DNA of 64,000 nt from Nitrosomonas sp. (GTDB lineage Bacteria > Pseudomonadota > Gammaproteobacteria > Burkholderiales > Nitrosomonadaceae), in contig NZ_JADZAJ010000021.1 in assembly GCF_020852615.1 (NCBI RefSeq), positions 1 to 64,000 of the forward strand, written 5' to 3'. Within the stretch, counting starts at the first letter, position 1. Each line of letters opens with the position of its first letter. Shown here one piece after another: positions 15,606-27,563 of this stretch. The translations under genes were made by a program, and so were the position numbers. Below the pieces are notes generated by a model, which saw only the letters and a program-made list of their open reading frames with translations, made no database searches and had not been told where the DNA came from.

Positions 15606-17171
15606 CTAATGCCCGTGTATTCGTGTACCTGTTAACTCACCCGTCCGTGTAAACTGGTAGCCGGGATTTTCCTCACCAATCCAGCAATTCAGCAGATTAC
15701 GCGCAGCAGGGATGACTTCCGATGCGGTCATGCCGACAGGGCCGCATTGCTGTTCCAGTAACACATCCGCGGCTGCGCCATGCAGATAGACAGCCAGTAA
15801 CAATGCATTTTCCGGAGATAATCCCTGTACCAGCAGTGCACCCAGAAAGCCGGAGAGAACGTCACCAGTGCCGGCACTGCTCAAGCCGGAATTACCGCTG
15901 GTATTGAAATGGCAGTGCCCGTCTGGAAAAGCACAAATACTGCCGGCGCCTTTCAGGACGACAGCACAATTAAACTGCCGGGCAAGATTTTGTGCGGCAC
16001 TCAGCCGATTATGCTGGATTTCAGTAACGGTTATATTCAGCAGACGGGCTGCTTCTGCCGGGTGGGGGGTCAGAATGGCGGGAGCCTTGCGTACCTTAAG
16101 GATCTTGCTGAGTTCGGTATGGGCAGCAATCAGATTGAGTGCATCAGCATCCAGCACCAGCGGCAGGCAGGTTTGTAATGCCTGTTCCAGATAAATACAG
16201 GCGGCAATCTCCATCCCGAGGCCGGGGCCGATCACCAGACCATCCAGAAAATCCGGATCAAAAAAACTGGATGGTGAACGCAACATCAGCTCCGGCTGAG
16301 CCGGATCAACTACCGGTATGTTCTCCTGTGCCAGCAACCCCGGGTAAACCCGCCCTGCTCCCAGTCTGAGTGCAGCACGTCCGGCCAGCAGAACCGCACC
16401 GGTCATGCCGCTGGCTCCTCCCAGAATACCGAGCCTGCCGTAAGTGCCTTTGTGGCTGTTGGCCAACCGGGGAGGAGGCAGCCTTGTTGTAATACTGGTC
16501 CTGTTCAGCAGCCAGTTGTGCGGGGAAATAAATGCGGCAGTATTCAGTTCCAGATCGCGCACAATGATTTCACCACAATAATCACAACCGTCATGTGTCA
16601 GCAGCCCCGGTTTAAGTGCGATGAAAGTAACTGTAAGTGCAGCCAGAACAGCCACCTCCGGCACGCGACCGGAATCACTGAGCAAACCACTGGGGATATC
16701 AAGCGCCAGTACTGGCAGATTCAGGCAGTTGATCTGCCTGATAAGCTGCCGGTATTTTTCTGTCAGCGGGCGGGTTTCGTTCAGACCGATACCAAACAGG
16801 CCATCAATCACCGCATCCCACTGACCATCAGCCGGGATCTCCCGGTTTGTTACCTTCCCGACAGCCTGCCACTGTTCCAGCGCCCGTCTGGCATCTTGCG
16901 AAAGCCGCTCAGCCTCACCGGTGAATACCAGCGTGACCTGTTTTCCCCGGTTATGCAAATGGCGTGCAGCCACCAGCGCATCCCCCCCGTTATTACCCGG
17001 CCCGGCCAGAACCAGTATTCGATATTTGCCGCCCGTCAGTAATCGGGTACCGGCAATTTCAGCTGCTGCTAATCCTGCTCTTTCCATCAGTGGCGGCGGA
17101 TTGGGTACAGATAGCGCTAGTGACTCAATCTCGCGGATTTCGGCAGTGGTGTATATGGGTATGGTATTCAT
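15606..17171 (-). CDS. nnrD: Bifunctional NAD(P)H-hydrate epimerase / ADP-dependent NAD(P)H-hydrate dehydratase
   Basis: A 521-residue two-domain repair enzyme. The N-terminal YjeF_N epimerase (about 1-215; VLAGPGNNGGDALVAARHL) interconverts the R and S hydrates of NAD(P)H. The C-terminal ribokinase-like domain (about 230-500; KGTYGRLGILGGASGMTGA and NSGLSSAGTGDVLSG) dehydrates the S form with ADP. GTGD is the catalytic anion-hole motif. Length is usual for the fused form (E. coli NnrD/YjeF). It stands alone on the minus strand, convergent with lysR. Confidence 0.93.
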   Translation of the reverse strand: MNTIPIYTTAEIREIESLALSVPNPPPLMERAGLAAAEIAGTRLLTGGKYRILVLAGPGNNGGDALVAARHLHNRGKQVTLVFTGEAERLSQDARRALEQWQAVGKVTNREIPADGQWDAVIDGLFGIGLNETRPLTEKYRQLIRQINCLNLPVLALDIPSGLLSDSGRVPEVAVLAALTVTFIALKPGLLTHDGCDYCGEIIVRDLELNTAAFISPHNWLLNRTSITTRLPPPRLANSHKGTYGRLGILGGASGMTGAVLLAGRAALRLGAGRVYPGLLAQENIPVVDPAQPELMLRSPSSFFDPDFLDGLVIGPGLGMEIAACIYLEQALQTCLPLVLDADALNLIAAHTELSKILKVRKAPAILTPHPAEAARLLNITVTEIQHNRLSAAQNLARQFNCAVVLKGAGSICAFPDGHCHFNTSGNSGLSSAGTGDVLSGFLGALLVQGLSPENALLLAVYLHGAAADVLLEQQCGPVGMTASEVIPAARNLLNCWIGEENPGYQFTRTGELTGTRIHGH

Positions 17172-17485
17172 CTGATGGCAAGATCACGGGCATTTCTGAA
17201 AACTGTTTTCCGGTAGATCACTGTACTGTGCAGCGCTTATTCTGTCTGGAAACGATAAAGATGTGGCGATATTGTTCGATTGGCTTCCCGCAGACCGGCA
17301 CCAGGCCACAGTCTGCATAATGCCATGCTCTCTGACCGGCAGCAGACCGCCATATGCTTCCCGGGTGAAACGGCATTGTCAGGATGGCAGCCCTGAATAA
17401 TAGCGAATATCCGGGAAGAAGCGTTATTCAGTGATGTGGTATCGTAGCCGGGCATTTTTTATATCCAATAAAGAGGAACGGCAGG

Positions 17486-17875
17486 ATGACACGCAAACTT
17501 ATCAGCTCGGGTTCAACATTTGAGAAGGAAATCGGCTATTCACGCGCGGTGGTTGTAGATAACTGGGTGCTGGTATCCGGAACAACCGGTTTTGATTACA
17601 GCAAAATGGCCATTTCTGATGATTTACTGGAACAGGCGGAACAGTGCTTCAGAAATATTGAGGCTGCACTGAATCAGGCGGGATCCGGTATGAAAGACGT
17701 CGTGCGGGTAACTTATGTATTTCCTGAAACCGGAGATTTTGAAAAATGCTGGCCGGTAATGCGCAAATATCTGGGCGATGTCAGGCCGTCCGCCATGATG
17801 CTGAATGCAGGACTATCCGACCCGCGCATGAAAATTGAAATTCAGGTAACGGCTTATCGCGGTGCCGGTGCCTGA
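17486..17875 (+). CDS. ridA: RidA family reactive imine/enamine deaminase
   Basis: A 129-residue protein of the YjgF/YER057c/UK114 family, which hydrolyses reactive enamine/imine intermediates made by PLP enzymes. The subfamily has LVSGTTGFD at the N-terminal strand, MKDVVRVTYVFPE in the middle and DPRMKIEIQVTAY at the end. The conserved catalytic Arg of canonical RidA (about 105) is not in its usual RVAVEV context; the SDPRMKIEIQ segment occupies that place, so it belongs to a RidA-like subgroup. Ribosome site AAGAGGAA precedes the ATG. Confidence 0.82.
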   Translation: MTRKLISSGSTFEKEIGYSRAVVVDNWVLVSGTTGFDYSKMAISDDLLEQAEQCFRNIEAALNQAGSGMKDVVRVTYVFPETGDFEKCWPVMRKYLGDVRPSAMMLNAGLSDPRMKIEIQVTAYRGAGA

Positions 17876-17978
17876 CCAAAATTATTTTATTAACCCCGGG
17901 CTCCGGAGGATCCCTGAATACCCCGGTTTCTTTACCCCAGGCCTGTTGAATAACGATTCGCGCAGAGTTTCAACGGAC

Positions 17979-18560
17979 TCATCTGTTTGAGCTGCAACGT
18001 GCATTATAAATCTTGCCATTGCAGGCATAGTAATCGTGCAGCAATTTGCGGGCAGAATCCCGCAACAGGCCGGTCGTAACGGTAATACCGCGTGCTTCCA
18101 GTTCGCCGATCCAGTTTTCCGGGCGAGGACCTTCGTCAAAGCCTATCGCCTCCACGTCATCACTGCGTGCGGCACAAACCAGGCTGCGCACACCGGACCA
18201 GATCACTGCGCCAAAGCACATCACGCAAGGCTCGGCACTGGTGACCAGCTCATAAGCCGGCAAGTCATCTTCACTCAAATCATGGGTACTCAGTTTTGCC
18301 TGAGCGAGTGATAGCGCCAGTATTTCAGCGTGGGCAGCGGAGCAATGGCCGGGTACCACCCGGTTCGCCCCAGCCGAAACCAGCAAGCCGCTATCACGCT
18401 CAAAAACAGCGGCGGCAAAAGGTCCGCCACCTGCAGCCATATTGGCATGCACCAGCTCAAGCACATAACCCATACGCGCTTCTGGCGCAGTCAGCACACG
18501 CGGCTCGTCACTCGCCTGTATCAGGAAAGCAGGTAATCTGATATGCAATGCGGTATCCAT
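17979..18560 (-). CDS. Nucleoside/cytidine deaminase family protein
   Basis: A 193-residue zinc deaminase. The zinc site is seen as HAE (AAHAEILALSLAQ) and PCVMC (SAEPCVMCFGAVIW), the pattern of the CDA/TadA/guanine-deaminase superfamily. The sequence is nearer to bacterial guanine-deaminase-type nucleoside deaminases than to TadA, which is usually 150-170 residues with a different C-terminal region. The substrate is uncertain. It is convergent with ridA and divergent from motA. Confidence 0.83.
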   Translation of the reverse strand: MDTALHIRLPAFLIQASDEPRVLTAPEARMGYVLELVHANMAAGGGPFAAAVFERDSGLLVSAGANRVVPGHCSAAHAEILALSLAQAKLSTHDLSEDDLPAYELVTSAEPCVMCFGAVIWSGVRSLVCAARSDDVEAIGFDEGPRPENWIGELEARGITVTTGLLRDSARKLLHDYYACNGKIYNARCSSNR

Positions 18561-18684
18561 GTGACAACTCTACACTACTGCCAGCCTAAGGGGTAAGGCT
18601 CAATTTGGCCTGGCCATCCGGCTTCTACGCCTTTCTTCCGGTCTAATGCAAGCCGCATTATTCCACAAGCAGGCAGAGCCTTAC

Positions 18685-18711
18685 TAAAGTCGGCTCGCCA
18701 GCGGCCGATAA
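18685..18711 (+). promoter_or_regulatory. sigma-28 (FliA) promoter of motAB
   Basis: TAAA (18685-18688), exactly 15 nt, then GCCGATAA (18704-18711): a perfect match to the flagellar class 3 promoter consensus. It lies 31 nt upstream of motA. The cognate sigma factor is encoded at 54157-54867 in this window. Confidence 0.92.
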
Positions 18712-18742
18712 AATCTGAAAATCTACAAGGAATTTTTCAGTC

Positions 18743-19603
18743 ATGCTGGTAATTATTGGATATGTAGTCGTCGTTATTTCGGTGTTTGGTGGCTTCGCTC
18801 TTGCGGGTGGTCATCTGGGATCGCTGGTACAGCCGGTTGAGCTGCTTATGATTGCAGGCGCCGCATTAGGTGCTTTCTTTGTCGGTAATTCCGGTAAGGC
18901 TATCAAGGCTACGTTCAAGGCACTCCCTTATGTTTTCAAGGATGCCAACTATACCAAGGCTGTTTATATGGAGCTGATGACGCTGCTTTACGAAATCCTT
19001 GGCAAAATCCGCAAGGAAGGACTGATGTCGATTGAAGCGGATGTGGATGATCCGGCCAAAAGCCCGTTATTCGGGAAATACCCCAAAATTCTGGCCGATC
19101 ATCATGTCATCGAATTTATTACCGATTATTTGCGGCTCATGGTGGGTGGCAATCTCAACCCGCTGGAAATCGAGAATCTGATGGATGGTGAGATGGAAAC
19201 ACATCATCAGGAAGGTGAAATTCCAATCCACGTCATCAGCAAAATGGGCGACGGACTTCCGGCTTTCGGTATCGTAGCGGCGGTAATGGGTGTGGTACAT
19301 ACCATGGAATCGGTCGGTATCCCCCCCGCCGAGCTGGGTAAACTGATTGCGGCTGCTCTGGTTGGAACCTTCCTCGGTATCTTGCTGGCCTATGGCTTTA
19401 TTGGCCCGCTGGCAAGTCGTCTGGAACAGCGGCTGCACGAATCCGGCAAATTGCTGGAATGCATCAAAGTAACATTACTGGCTAATCTGAATGGTTACGC
19501 ACCCGCGCTGGCAGTCGAGTTTGGCAGAAAAGTATTGTTCTCTACCGAGCGTCCTTCTTTCATCGAACTCGAAAAACACGTCAAGCAAAGTAAAGCCAAA
19601 TGA
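18743..19603 (+). CDS. motA: MotA flagellar stator protein
   Basis: A 286-residue inner-membrane protein with four membrane segments and a large cytoplasmic loop. MotA and MotB form the proton channel that drives the flagellar motor. The segment GMxVHTMESVG-like AAVMGVVHTMESVGIPP and the loop carrying RKEGLMSIEADV are typical. It is preceded by a sigma-28 promoter and a GGAATTT ribosome region and followed 42 nt later by motB. Confidence 0.96.
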   Translation: MLVIIGYVVVVISVFGGFALAGGHLGSLVQPVELLMIAGAALGAFFVGNSGKAIKATFKALPYVFKDANYTKAVYMELMTLLYEILGKIRKEGLMSIEADVDDPAKSPLFGKYPKILADHHVIEFITDYLRLMVGGNLNPLEIENLMDGEMETHHQEGEIPIHVISKMGDGLPAFGIVAAVMGVVHTMESVGIPPAELGKLIAAALVGTFLGILLAYGFIGPLASRLEQRLHESGKLLECIKVTLLANLNGYAPALAVEFGRKVLFSTERPSFIELEKHVKQSKAK

Positions 19604-19645
19604 TGTTGCCAATTTCTGACGTGCTGTCAAACGACGAGGCCACAA

Positions 19646-20590
19646 ATGGCTGAGGATATTTCACAAAAACCCATCATCATCAAACGCATCAAGAAGATGG
19701 CGGCACAGCATCATGGCGGCGCATGGAAGATCGCCTATGCTGACTTCGTAACAGCCATGATGGCTTTCTTTCTGCTGATGTGGCTGCTGGGCTCGACAAC
19801 GCAGGGTGACAAGGAAGGTATTGCCGAATATTTCAAGACACCGCTGAAAGTGGCACTGCAGGGCGGGGATGGCAGTGGCGACAGCACCAGCATCATTAAA
19901 GGCGGCGGGGATGATATCAGCAAAAAAATCGGCCAGATGAAGCGAACCGATTTCGATGATCTCAAGCAATCTATTGATATGGATGCATTGCAGGCATTGC
20001 AGGATCGCGTTGAGCGGGAACAGCTGGAAAAACTCAAGGACAAGATAGAAGACGCCATCGACAATAATCCGGATCTCAACAAATTTAAGAGCCAGCTGTT
20101 GCTCGATATTACTTCGGAAGGTTTGCGTATTCAGATTGTGGATGAAAAAAACCGCCCCATGTTTGCGATTGGCAGAGCGGAATTACAGTCCTACACCAAA
20201 ATAATTCTGCGTGAGATCGGCAAGATGCTGAATGACGTCGGCAATAAAATCAGCCTTTCCGGGCATACTGATGCCACTCCTTATCCCGCCGGAGAAAAAA
20301 GCTACAGCAACTGGGAGCTGTCGGCAGATCGTGCCAACGCTTCCCGGCGGGAACTGATTGCCGGTGGCATGAATCCGGAAAAAATGTTGCGTGTGGTCGG
20401 GCTGTCCTCTGCAGTCATGTTTGACCGGGAAGATCCGTTCAATCCCTTTAACCGCCGGATCAGCATCATTGTTATGAACAAGAAGGCTGAAGATGCCATT
20501 ACCCGCGAAAATCTGGGGGAAGTGGATATCCGTAACAATGAAGAAGTGAATTCAAAAATAATTAACAAGGATAATGCTGCACCAAACTGA
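19646..20590 (+). CDS. motB: MotB flagellar stator protein
   Basis: A 314-residue protein. The N-terminal HHGGAWKIAYADFVTAMMAF segment carries the single membrane helix with the proton-accepting Asp; the C-terminal OmpA-like domain (LSGHTDATPYP) binds peptidoglycan. It pairs with MotA and overlaps the downstream methyltransferase gene by 17 nt, so that gene is probably cotranscribed from the motility promoter. Confidence 0.96.
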   Translation: MAEDISQKPIIIKRIKKMAAQHHGGAWKIAYADFVTAMMAFFLLMWLLGSTTQGDKEGIAEYFKTPLKVALQGGDGSGDSTSIIKGGGDDISKKIGQMKRTDFDDLKQSIDMDALQALQDRVEREQLEKLKDKIEDAIDNNPDLNKFKSQLLLDITSEGLRIQIVDEKNRPMFAIGRAELQSYTKIILREIGKMLNDVGNKISLSGHTDATPYPAGEKSYSNWELSADRANASRRELIAGGMNPEKMLRVVGLSSAVMFDREDPFNPFNRRISIIVMNKKAEDAITRENLGEVDIRNNEEVNSKIINKDNAAPN

Positions 20591-21359
20591 GCGGTATCAG
20601 CACAGCACTTCCGAGCCGTTGCTGAAAAAAACTTTCGCAATTCTGCTGGGCAGTGTATTGACTGCATACCTGATGGGGATGGTTCTGCCATGGCCAATCA
20701 CCCTGTTGCATGCAGTATGGCTGCAGGGATTACTTGCTGCACTGGCGAGTTATTATCTGTTTCATCTGCCCGTCTGGTGGGCGGCTATCCATTTATTATT
20801 CTTCCCGGGATTGCTGTCGGCAATCGTCACGCTTAATTTACCGGCATACTGGTATCTGGCCGGATTTATCACACTCATGCTGTTTTTTGGCAGGATCCAT
20901 CACACCCGGGTGCCACTTTTTCTGTCCAGCCGGGAAGCAGTCAGTACGCTGGCAGAACTACTGCCGAAAGATTGCCGGTTCAAACTGGTCGATCTGGGAT
21001 CCGGGTGCGGCGGGCTGATATGCAAACTGGCACGCATGTTACCTCACGGCAGGTATCACGGTATCGAGACTGCCGTGCTGCCTTGCTGGATCAGCAAACT
21101 GAGAGCGTTATTGTCCGGGCAAAATTGCCGGTTTGAATGGGAAAGTATCTGGCAGCATGACTTATCAGGATACGATGTGGTTTATGCCTACCTCTCTCCC
21201 GTACCTATGCCCCGCTTATGGGAAAAAGCTCGCCGGGAAATGCACCCCGGCAGCCTTTTCATCAGCAATACTTTTGCAGTTCCCGGTGTGATGCCTGACC
21301 GGTGTATCAGGCTGCATGACTTCAGTGGCGCAGTATTGTATATCTGGCAGATGCCCTGA
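20574..21359 (+). CDS. Membrane-anchored class I SAM-dependent methyltransferase
   Basis: A 261-residue protein. About 90 N-terminal residues hold three or so hydrophobic segments; then a Rossmann methyltransferase domain follows, with motif I VDLGSGCGGLICKLAR (about residue 140) and a post-motif AYLSPVPMPRLWEK. It starts inside the end of motB, suggesting coupling to motility genes, though similar proteins occur elsewhere in betaproteobacteria. The substrate is unknown. Confidence 0.8.
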   Translation: MLHQTERYQHSTSEPLLKKTFAILLGSVLTAYLMGMVLPWPITLLHAVWLQGLLAALASYYLFHLPVWWAAIHLLFFPGLLSAIVTLNLPAYWYLAGFITLMLFFGRIHHTRVPLFLSSREAVSTLAELLPKDCRFKLVDLGSGCGGLICKLARMLPHGRYHGIETAVLPCWISKLRALLSGQNCRFEWESIWQHDLSGYDVVYAYLSPVPMPRLWEKARREMHPGSLFISNTFAVPGVMPDRCIRLHDFSGAVLYIWQMP

Positions 21360-21380
21360 CAGGTTACGCATAATTCCACA

Positions 21381-22775
21381 CTACTGTCGCCGCCAGGTCG
21401 TCCCCTGCGGCCCGTCTTCCAGAACAATGCCAGCCTCTGCCAGCTGCTGACGCAGTGTATCTGCCTGCGCAAAATTCTTTTCTTTTCGTGCCTGCAATCG
21501 CAGCTGAATCATGTTTTCAATCTCCTCAGCGGTGTACCGGCTATCCTGCTGAAAAGCGGATTGCTGCAGGTAGTGCTGTGGCGATTGCTGTAACAGCCCC
21601 AGTATCCCACCCAGCATTTTAAGCATTTCTGCGTAACGCGCATCACCTGTCCGGTTAGCTTCACTTGCCAGATCAAACAGTACGGCAACCGCCTCCGGGG
21701 TGTTGAAATCATCGTTCATCGCCGACATGAAACGCCTGGCATAGTCATCATTCTCCCAGTCAATTGAAGCGGTCATTATCTCTGAATCGGGAGATGTGTG
21801 ATTCTTCAACACGGTGTACAGGCGCCCCAGTGCGTTTCTGGCATCATCAAGATGCGCATCCGAGTAGTTGAGCGGGCTGCGATAATGTGCACGCACAATA
21901 AAAAAACGGACAACCTCAGGCTGATAACGAGCCAGTATTTCCCGTACAGTGAAAAAATTACCCAGCGACTTGGACATTTTTTCATTGTCTACCCGCACAA
22001 AACCGTTATGCATCCAGTAATTTACATGGGAGTGCCCATGTACCCCCTCACTCTGGGCGATTTCATTCTCATGATGAGGAAACTGCAGATCCTGCCCCCC
22101 TCCGTGAATGTCGAACTGCTCACCCAGATAATGGTCGCTCATGGCTGAACATTCAATGTGCCAGCCCGGGCGGCCCTTGCCCCACGGCGAATCCCAGCTG
22201 GGTTCATCGGGTTTAGCTGCTTTCCATAACACGAAATCAAGTGGATCCCGTTTATTGGTGTCAATTTCTACGCGTTCACCGGCACGCAGATCATCAAGTG
22301 ATTTCCCGGAAAGCTTGCCGTAATCGGAAAAATGCCTGACGTCATAAAACACATCGCCATTACCGGCCACATAAGCCAGTCCCTTACTCAGCAAGGATTC
22401 AATCATTGCAATCATGCTGTCAATATACCGGGTGGCACGCGGCTCAAAAGATGGGCTGATTACACCAAGTGCTGCCGCGTCTTCTTCCATGGCCTGAATA
22501 TAACGGGCAGTCAGTGCGTCAAAGGGCTCATGATTTTCCAGTGCTCGCCGAATAATTTTGTCATCAATATCAGTGATATTACGAACATAAGTCACCTTGT
22601 AACCGAGTGTCTGCAGCCAGCGCATCACACTGTCGAACACGACGAGTACGCGAGCATGCCCGAGGTGACAGTGATCATAAACAGTCATGCCACACACATA
22701 CATGCCGACTTTGCCAGGTATTACGGGGATAAATTCACGCTTGGACCGGGTAAGCGTATCGTAAATTTTAAGCAT
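21381..22775 (-). CDS. cysS: Cysteinyl-tRNA synthetase
   Basis: A 464-residue class I synthetase that charges tRNA-Cys. The HIGH-type motif is DHCHLGHAR, the KMSKS loop is [10 protein letters not shown], and the zinc-ligand Cys/His residues that select cysteine are in [12 protein letters not shown] and [10 protein letters not shown] chose the ATG at 22775 ([12 protein letters not shown]), which matches family starts; an in-frame ATG 15 nt upstream is less likely. It is divergent from ppiA. Confidence 0.97.
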   Translation of the reverse strand: MLKIYDTLTRSKREFIPVIPGKVGMYVCGMTVYDHCHLGHARVLVVFDSVMRWLQTLGYKVTYVRNITDIDDKIIRRALENHEPFDALTARYIQAMEEDAAALGVISPSFEPRATRYIDSMIAMIESLLSKGLAYVAGNGDVFYDVRHFSDYGKLSGKSLDDLRAGERVEIDTNKRDPLDFVLWKAAKPDEPSWDSPWGKGRPGWHIECSAMSDHYLGEQFDIHGGGQDLQFPHHENEIAQSEGVHGHSHVNYWMHNGFVRVDNEKMSKSLGNFFTVREILARYQPEVVRFFIVRAHYRSPLNYSDAHLDDARNALGRLYTVLKNHTSPDSEIMTASIDWENDDYARRFMSAMNDDFNTPEAVAVLFDLASEANRTGDARYAEMLKMLGGILGLLQQSPQHYLQQSAFQQDSRYTAEEIENMIQLRLQARKEKNFAQADTLRQQLAEAGIVLEDGPQGTTWRRQ

Positions 22776-22899
22776 CAAGAAAACGTGCAAGAAAGAGGGT
22801 TAGATTGTAGAAGTGTTTATTTTATTGATAGAATCGGGAGGTTTAACAACAACCCTTTACCTGAAAGAGTCAGGAGCAAAATCGCGTGAGTATAACATA

Positions 22900-23550
22900 A
22901 TGAAAACACCCCCCTTTGAACAGCAGGCTGCCCGTCCGGCAAAATCGCTTCTGATCTCCGGCTTTTGTTTTATCCTGTTCCTGCTGGTTCCGGCAGCGCC
23001 TGTTTTTGCTGCCAACCCAGCAGTTGAGATCAAAACCAGCCTTGGTACCATTCAGGCAGTGCTTTATTCTGATAAAGCCCCTGCCACAGTTGAGAATTTC
23101 CTGAATTACGTCAAAGATGATTACTATACCGGCACAATCTTCCATCGAGTGATTTCCGGATTTATGATTCAGGGAGGCGGGTTCGATCAGAACTACACTC
23201 AAAAGCCGACCCGGCCACCCGTTAAAAATGAGGCCGACAACGGACTCAGAAACGAGACTGGCACTATTGCAATGGCGCGTACCGGCGATCCGCATTCTGC
23301 TTCGTCACAGTTTTTTATCAATGTCGCCAATAATCACTTTCTTAATTACACCGCACCCACAACGCAAGGATATGGTTACACGGTCTTTGGTAAAGTGACC
23401 GGTGGCATGGATGTGGTCAATAAAATTGCCGGCTCCCCCACAGGAGCAGGCGGACCCTTTAACCGTGATGCCCCTCAAAAAATGATCGTAATCGAAAGTA
23501 TCAAACTGCTTTCAACCCCACAACACCCGGAAAATCCCGGCAACCCTTAA
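22900..23550 (+). CDS. ppiA: Periplasmic peptidyl-prolyl isomerase (cyclophilin)
   Basis: A 216-residue cyclophilin with an N-terminal signal peptide (hydrophobic LLISGFCFILFLLVPAAPVF, cleavage probably after VFA). The catalytic strand is [15 protein letters not shown] with the active-site Arg, followed by SQFFINVANN. It assists proline isomerisation in the periplasm. A cytoplasmic paralogue follows 18 nt later, probably cotranscribed. Confidence 0.92.
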   Translation: MKTPPFEQQAARPAKSLLISGFCFILFLLVPAAPVFAANPAVEIKTSLGTIQAVLYSDKAPATVENFLNYVKDDYYTGTIFHRVISGFMIQGGGFDQNYTQKPTRPPVKNEADNGLRNETGTIAMARTGDPHSASSQFFINVANNHFLNYTAPTTQGYGYTVFGKVTGGMDVVNKIAGSPTGAGGPFNRDAPQKMIVIESIKLLSTPQHPENPGNP

Positions 23551-23568
23551 TTCAGGATAAAAAATTAA

Positions 23569-24060
23569 ATGGTCAAAATACATACGAACTATGGTGTTAT
23601 TACTCTGGAGCTTGATAGTGATAAAACACCTGTCACCGCTGAAAATTTCCTGCGCTATGTTAACAGCGGACATTATGACAACACCCTGTTTCACCGCGTG
23701 ATCGACGGTTTCATGATCCAGGGCGGAGGTTATTCGTCTGGAATGAAAGAAAAATTAACTCAGGCCCCTATCCAGAATGAAGCAGCGCTGGGTTCCGGTA
23801 ACGAGGCTTATACGATTTCCATGGCTCGCACCAGCGACCCGCATTCTGCCACTGCACAGTTTTTCATTAATGTCGCTGATAACAAATTTCTCAATCACAC
23901 CAGCATGACACCGCAAGGTTTTGGTTATTGCGTATTTGGCAGAGTTACAGAAGGCAAGGAAGTGGTGGATGCCATCAAAAAAGTAAAAACAGGCCGTTTT
24001 GCCGAGCATCAGGATGTGCCACTGGAAGACGTCATCATTCAGAAAGCCGAAAGCATTTAA
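23569..24060 (+). CDS. ppiB: Cytoplasmic peptidyl-prolyl isomerase (cyclophilin B)
   Basis: A 163-residue cyclophilin without a signal peptide. [15 protein letters not shown] holds the catalytic Arg and [11 protein letters not shown] is the conserved substrate groove. It is about half identical to the preceding PpiA by eye and lies 18 nt behind it. Confidence 0.95.
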   Translation: MVKIHTNYGVITLELDSDKTPVTAENFLRYVNSGHYDNTLFHRVIDGFMIQGGGYSSGMKEKLTQAPIQNEAALGSGNEAYTISMARTSDPHSATAQFFINVADNKFLNHTSMTPQGFGYCVFGRVTEGKEVVDAIKKVKTGRFAEHQDVPLEDVIIQKAESI

Positions 24061-24143
24061 TTGAACAGGCTGGCGACCAGTTGTTCCGATAGAAAACGCT
24101 ATACAACGTTACACCCCATCCAAGTTTCATACAACATTTTCAA

Positions 24144-24596
24144 ATGAACGATATTAATCAAATTCTGGAAACCGCTCAGGAACGGGCAGAAGACATGGGA
24201 GCAATCTACAAAGGCGCACTGCTGCCATCCGAAGCGTATGCTGTATTGCAGGCAATACCAGAAGCCAGAATCGTGGATGTACGGTGTCGTGCCGAGCTGG
24301 ATTGGGTGGGGCGGGTTCCCGGAGCAATCGAAGTCGAGCTGTTGACTTATCCCGGAATGCAGCCCAATCCCGGTTTTCTGGATCAGCTCACCAGCCGGAT
24401 AACAGACAACGATGTGCTACTGTTTATCTGTCGCAGTGGCGGGCGGTCTGATCAGGCTGCAACCATCATGAGCCAGAATGGCTTTACCAATTGCTACAAC
24501 ATCCTGGAAGGTTTTGAAGGTGACAGGGATGAAAATGGTCATCGCGGACAGCAATCCGGCTGGCAGGCTGCCAGGTTGCCATGGATTCAAGGCTAA
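24144..24596 (+). CDS. Rhodanese-like sulfurtransferase domain protein
   Basis: A single rhodanese domain of 150 residues. The active-site loop is FICRSGGRSDQAA with the catalytic Cys, and the N-terminal IVDVRCRAELDWVGRVPGA is the CH2A-like segment. Function is probably sulfur transfer or a redox role; the partner is unknown. Its stop abuts the convergent uppP stop with no gap. Confidence 0.88.
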   Translation: MNDINQILETAQERAEDMGAIYKGALLPSEAYAVLQAIPEARIVDVRCRAELDWVGRVPGAIEVELLTYPGMQPNPGFLDQLTSRITDNDVLLFICRSGGRSDQAATIMSQNGFTNCYNILEGFEGDRDENGHRGQQSGWQAARLPWIQG

Positions 24597-25418
24597 TCAG
24601 ACGGTCGTCCAGTCAACCACACCAAAATACGCCGTCAGCAGGACTACCAGACCAAAAACAATCCGGTACCACGCAAACAAGCTGAAGTCGTGATGGCTGA
24701 CATAGCGAATAAACCCGCGTATTGCCATCAGCGCACTGAAAAAAGCAGCAACAGACCCCGCCGCAAACATCCCCAGATCGTCAATATGTAAAAATTCCCG
24801 ATGCTTATAGACATCATAAAATGTGGCTGCGAACATGACCGGGATTGCCAGGAAGAAAGAAAACTCTGCGGCAGCTTTGCGTGACAGGCCGAAAAGCAGC
24901 CCGCCGATAATCGTTGCACCAGAACGGGAAGTGCCCGGAACCAGCGCCAGACATTGTGCGAAACCAATCTGCAACGCATGTTTCCAGCCCATATCGTCCA
25001 CTGCTTCAACTTCCACCCTGTGCTCACGCTGCTCTGCCCACAGGATCAAAATACCGCCAATGATCAGCGCAAACGCAACCGGCATCGGATGAAACAGGTA
25101 ATGCTTTATCGTTTTGATAAACAGCAAACCCAATACCGCTGCTGGTAAAAAAGCAATAAACAGGTTCAGTACAAAGCGATTCGCCTGCCGGGTCCCCAAA
25201 TCCCGAATCACATTTATCAGTCGTTCCCGATATTCCCAGCAGACTGCAAGAATTGCCCCCAGCTGAATGGCCACAGTAAAAACCATTGCCCTGTCATCAT
25301 TGAAATTGAGCAAATCACCCGCCACTATCAGATGGCCGGTGGAAGAAACCGGTAAAAACTCGGTCACCCCTTCAACGATGCCAAGCAGAAATGCTTTAAA
25401 AAGCAGCAGCCAATCCAT
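24597..25418 (-). CDS. uppP: Undecaprenyl-diphosphate phosphatase
   Basis: A 273-residue multi-pass membrane enzyme (BacA family) that recycles the lipid carrier for cell-wall synthesis by removing one phosphate from undecaprenyl pyrophosphate. The catalytic motifs [17 protein letters not shown] and [13 protein letters not shown] are complete. Length is normal. Confidence 0.96.
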   Translation of the reverse strand: MDWLLLFKAFLLGIVEGVTEFLPVSSTGHLIVAGDLLNFNDDRAMVFTVAIQLGAILAVCWEYRERLINVIRDLGTRQANRFVLNLFIAFLPAAVLGLLFIKTIKHYLFHPMPVAFALIIGGILILWAEQREHRVEVEAVDDMGWKHALQIGFAQCLALVPGTSRSGATIIGGLLFGLSRKAAAEFSFFLAIPVMFAATFYDVYKHREFLHIDDLGMFAAGSVAAFFSALMAIRGFIRYVSHHDFSLFAWYRIVFGLVVLLTAYFGVVDWTTV

Positions 25419-25459
25419 AACACCCCATCAGTTTTACTCAAATAAGTTGCGGGAAACCG

Positions 25460-27492
<2,033 letters not shown>

Positions 27493-27563
27493 GCTGCCAA
27501 GCTAAAGTAAATATGGAATAATTGCAAGCCCGATTCTTTCATCAATCACAGAACGACAAGACT

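Noticed and set aside
22900..24060. Tandem cyclophilins as a new system
   Set aside because: A periplasmic and a cytoplasmic cyclophilin in tandem is a known ordinary arrangement.
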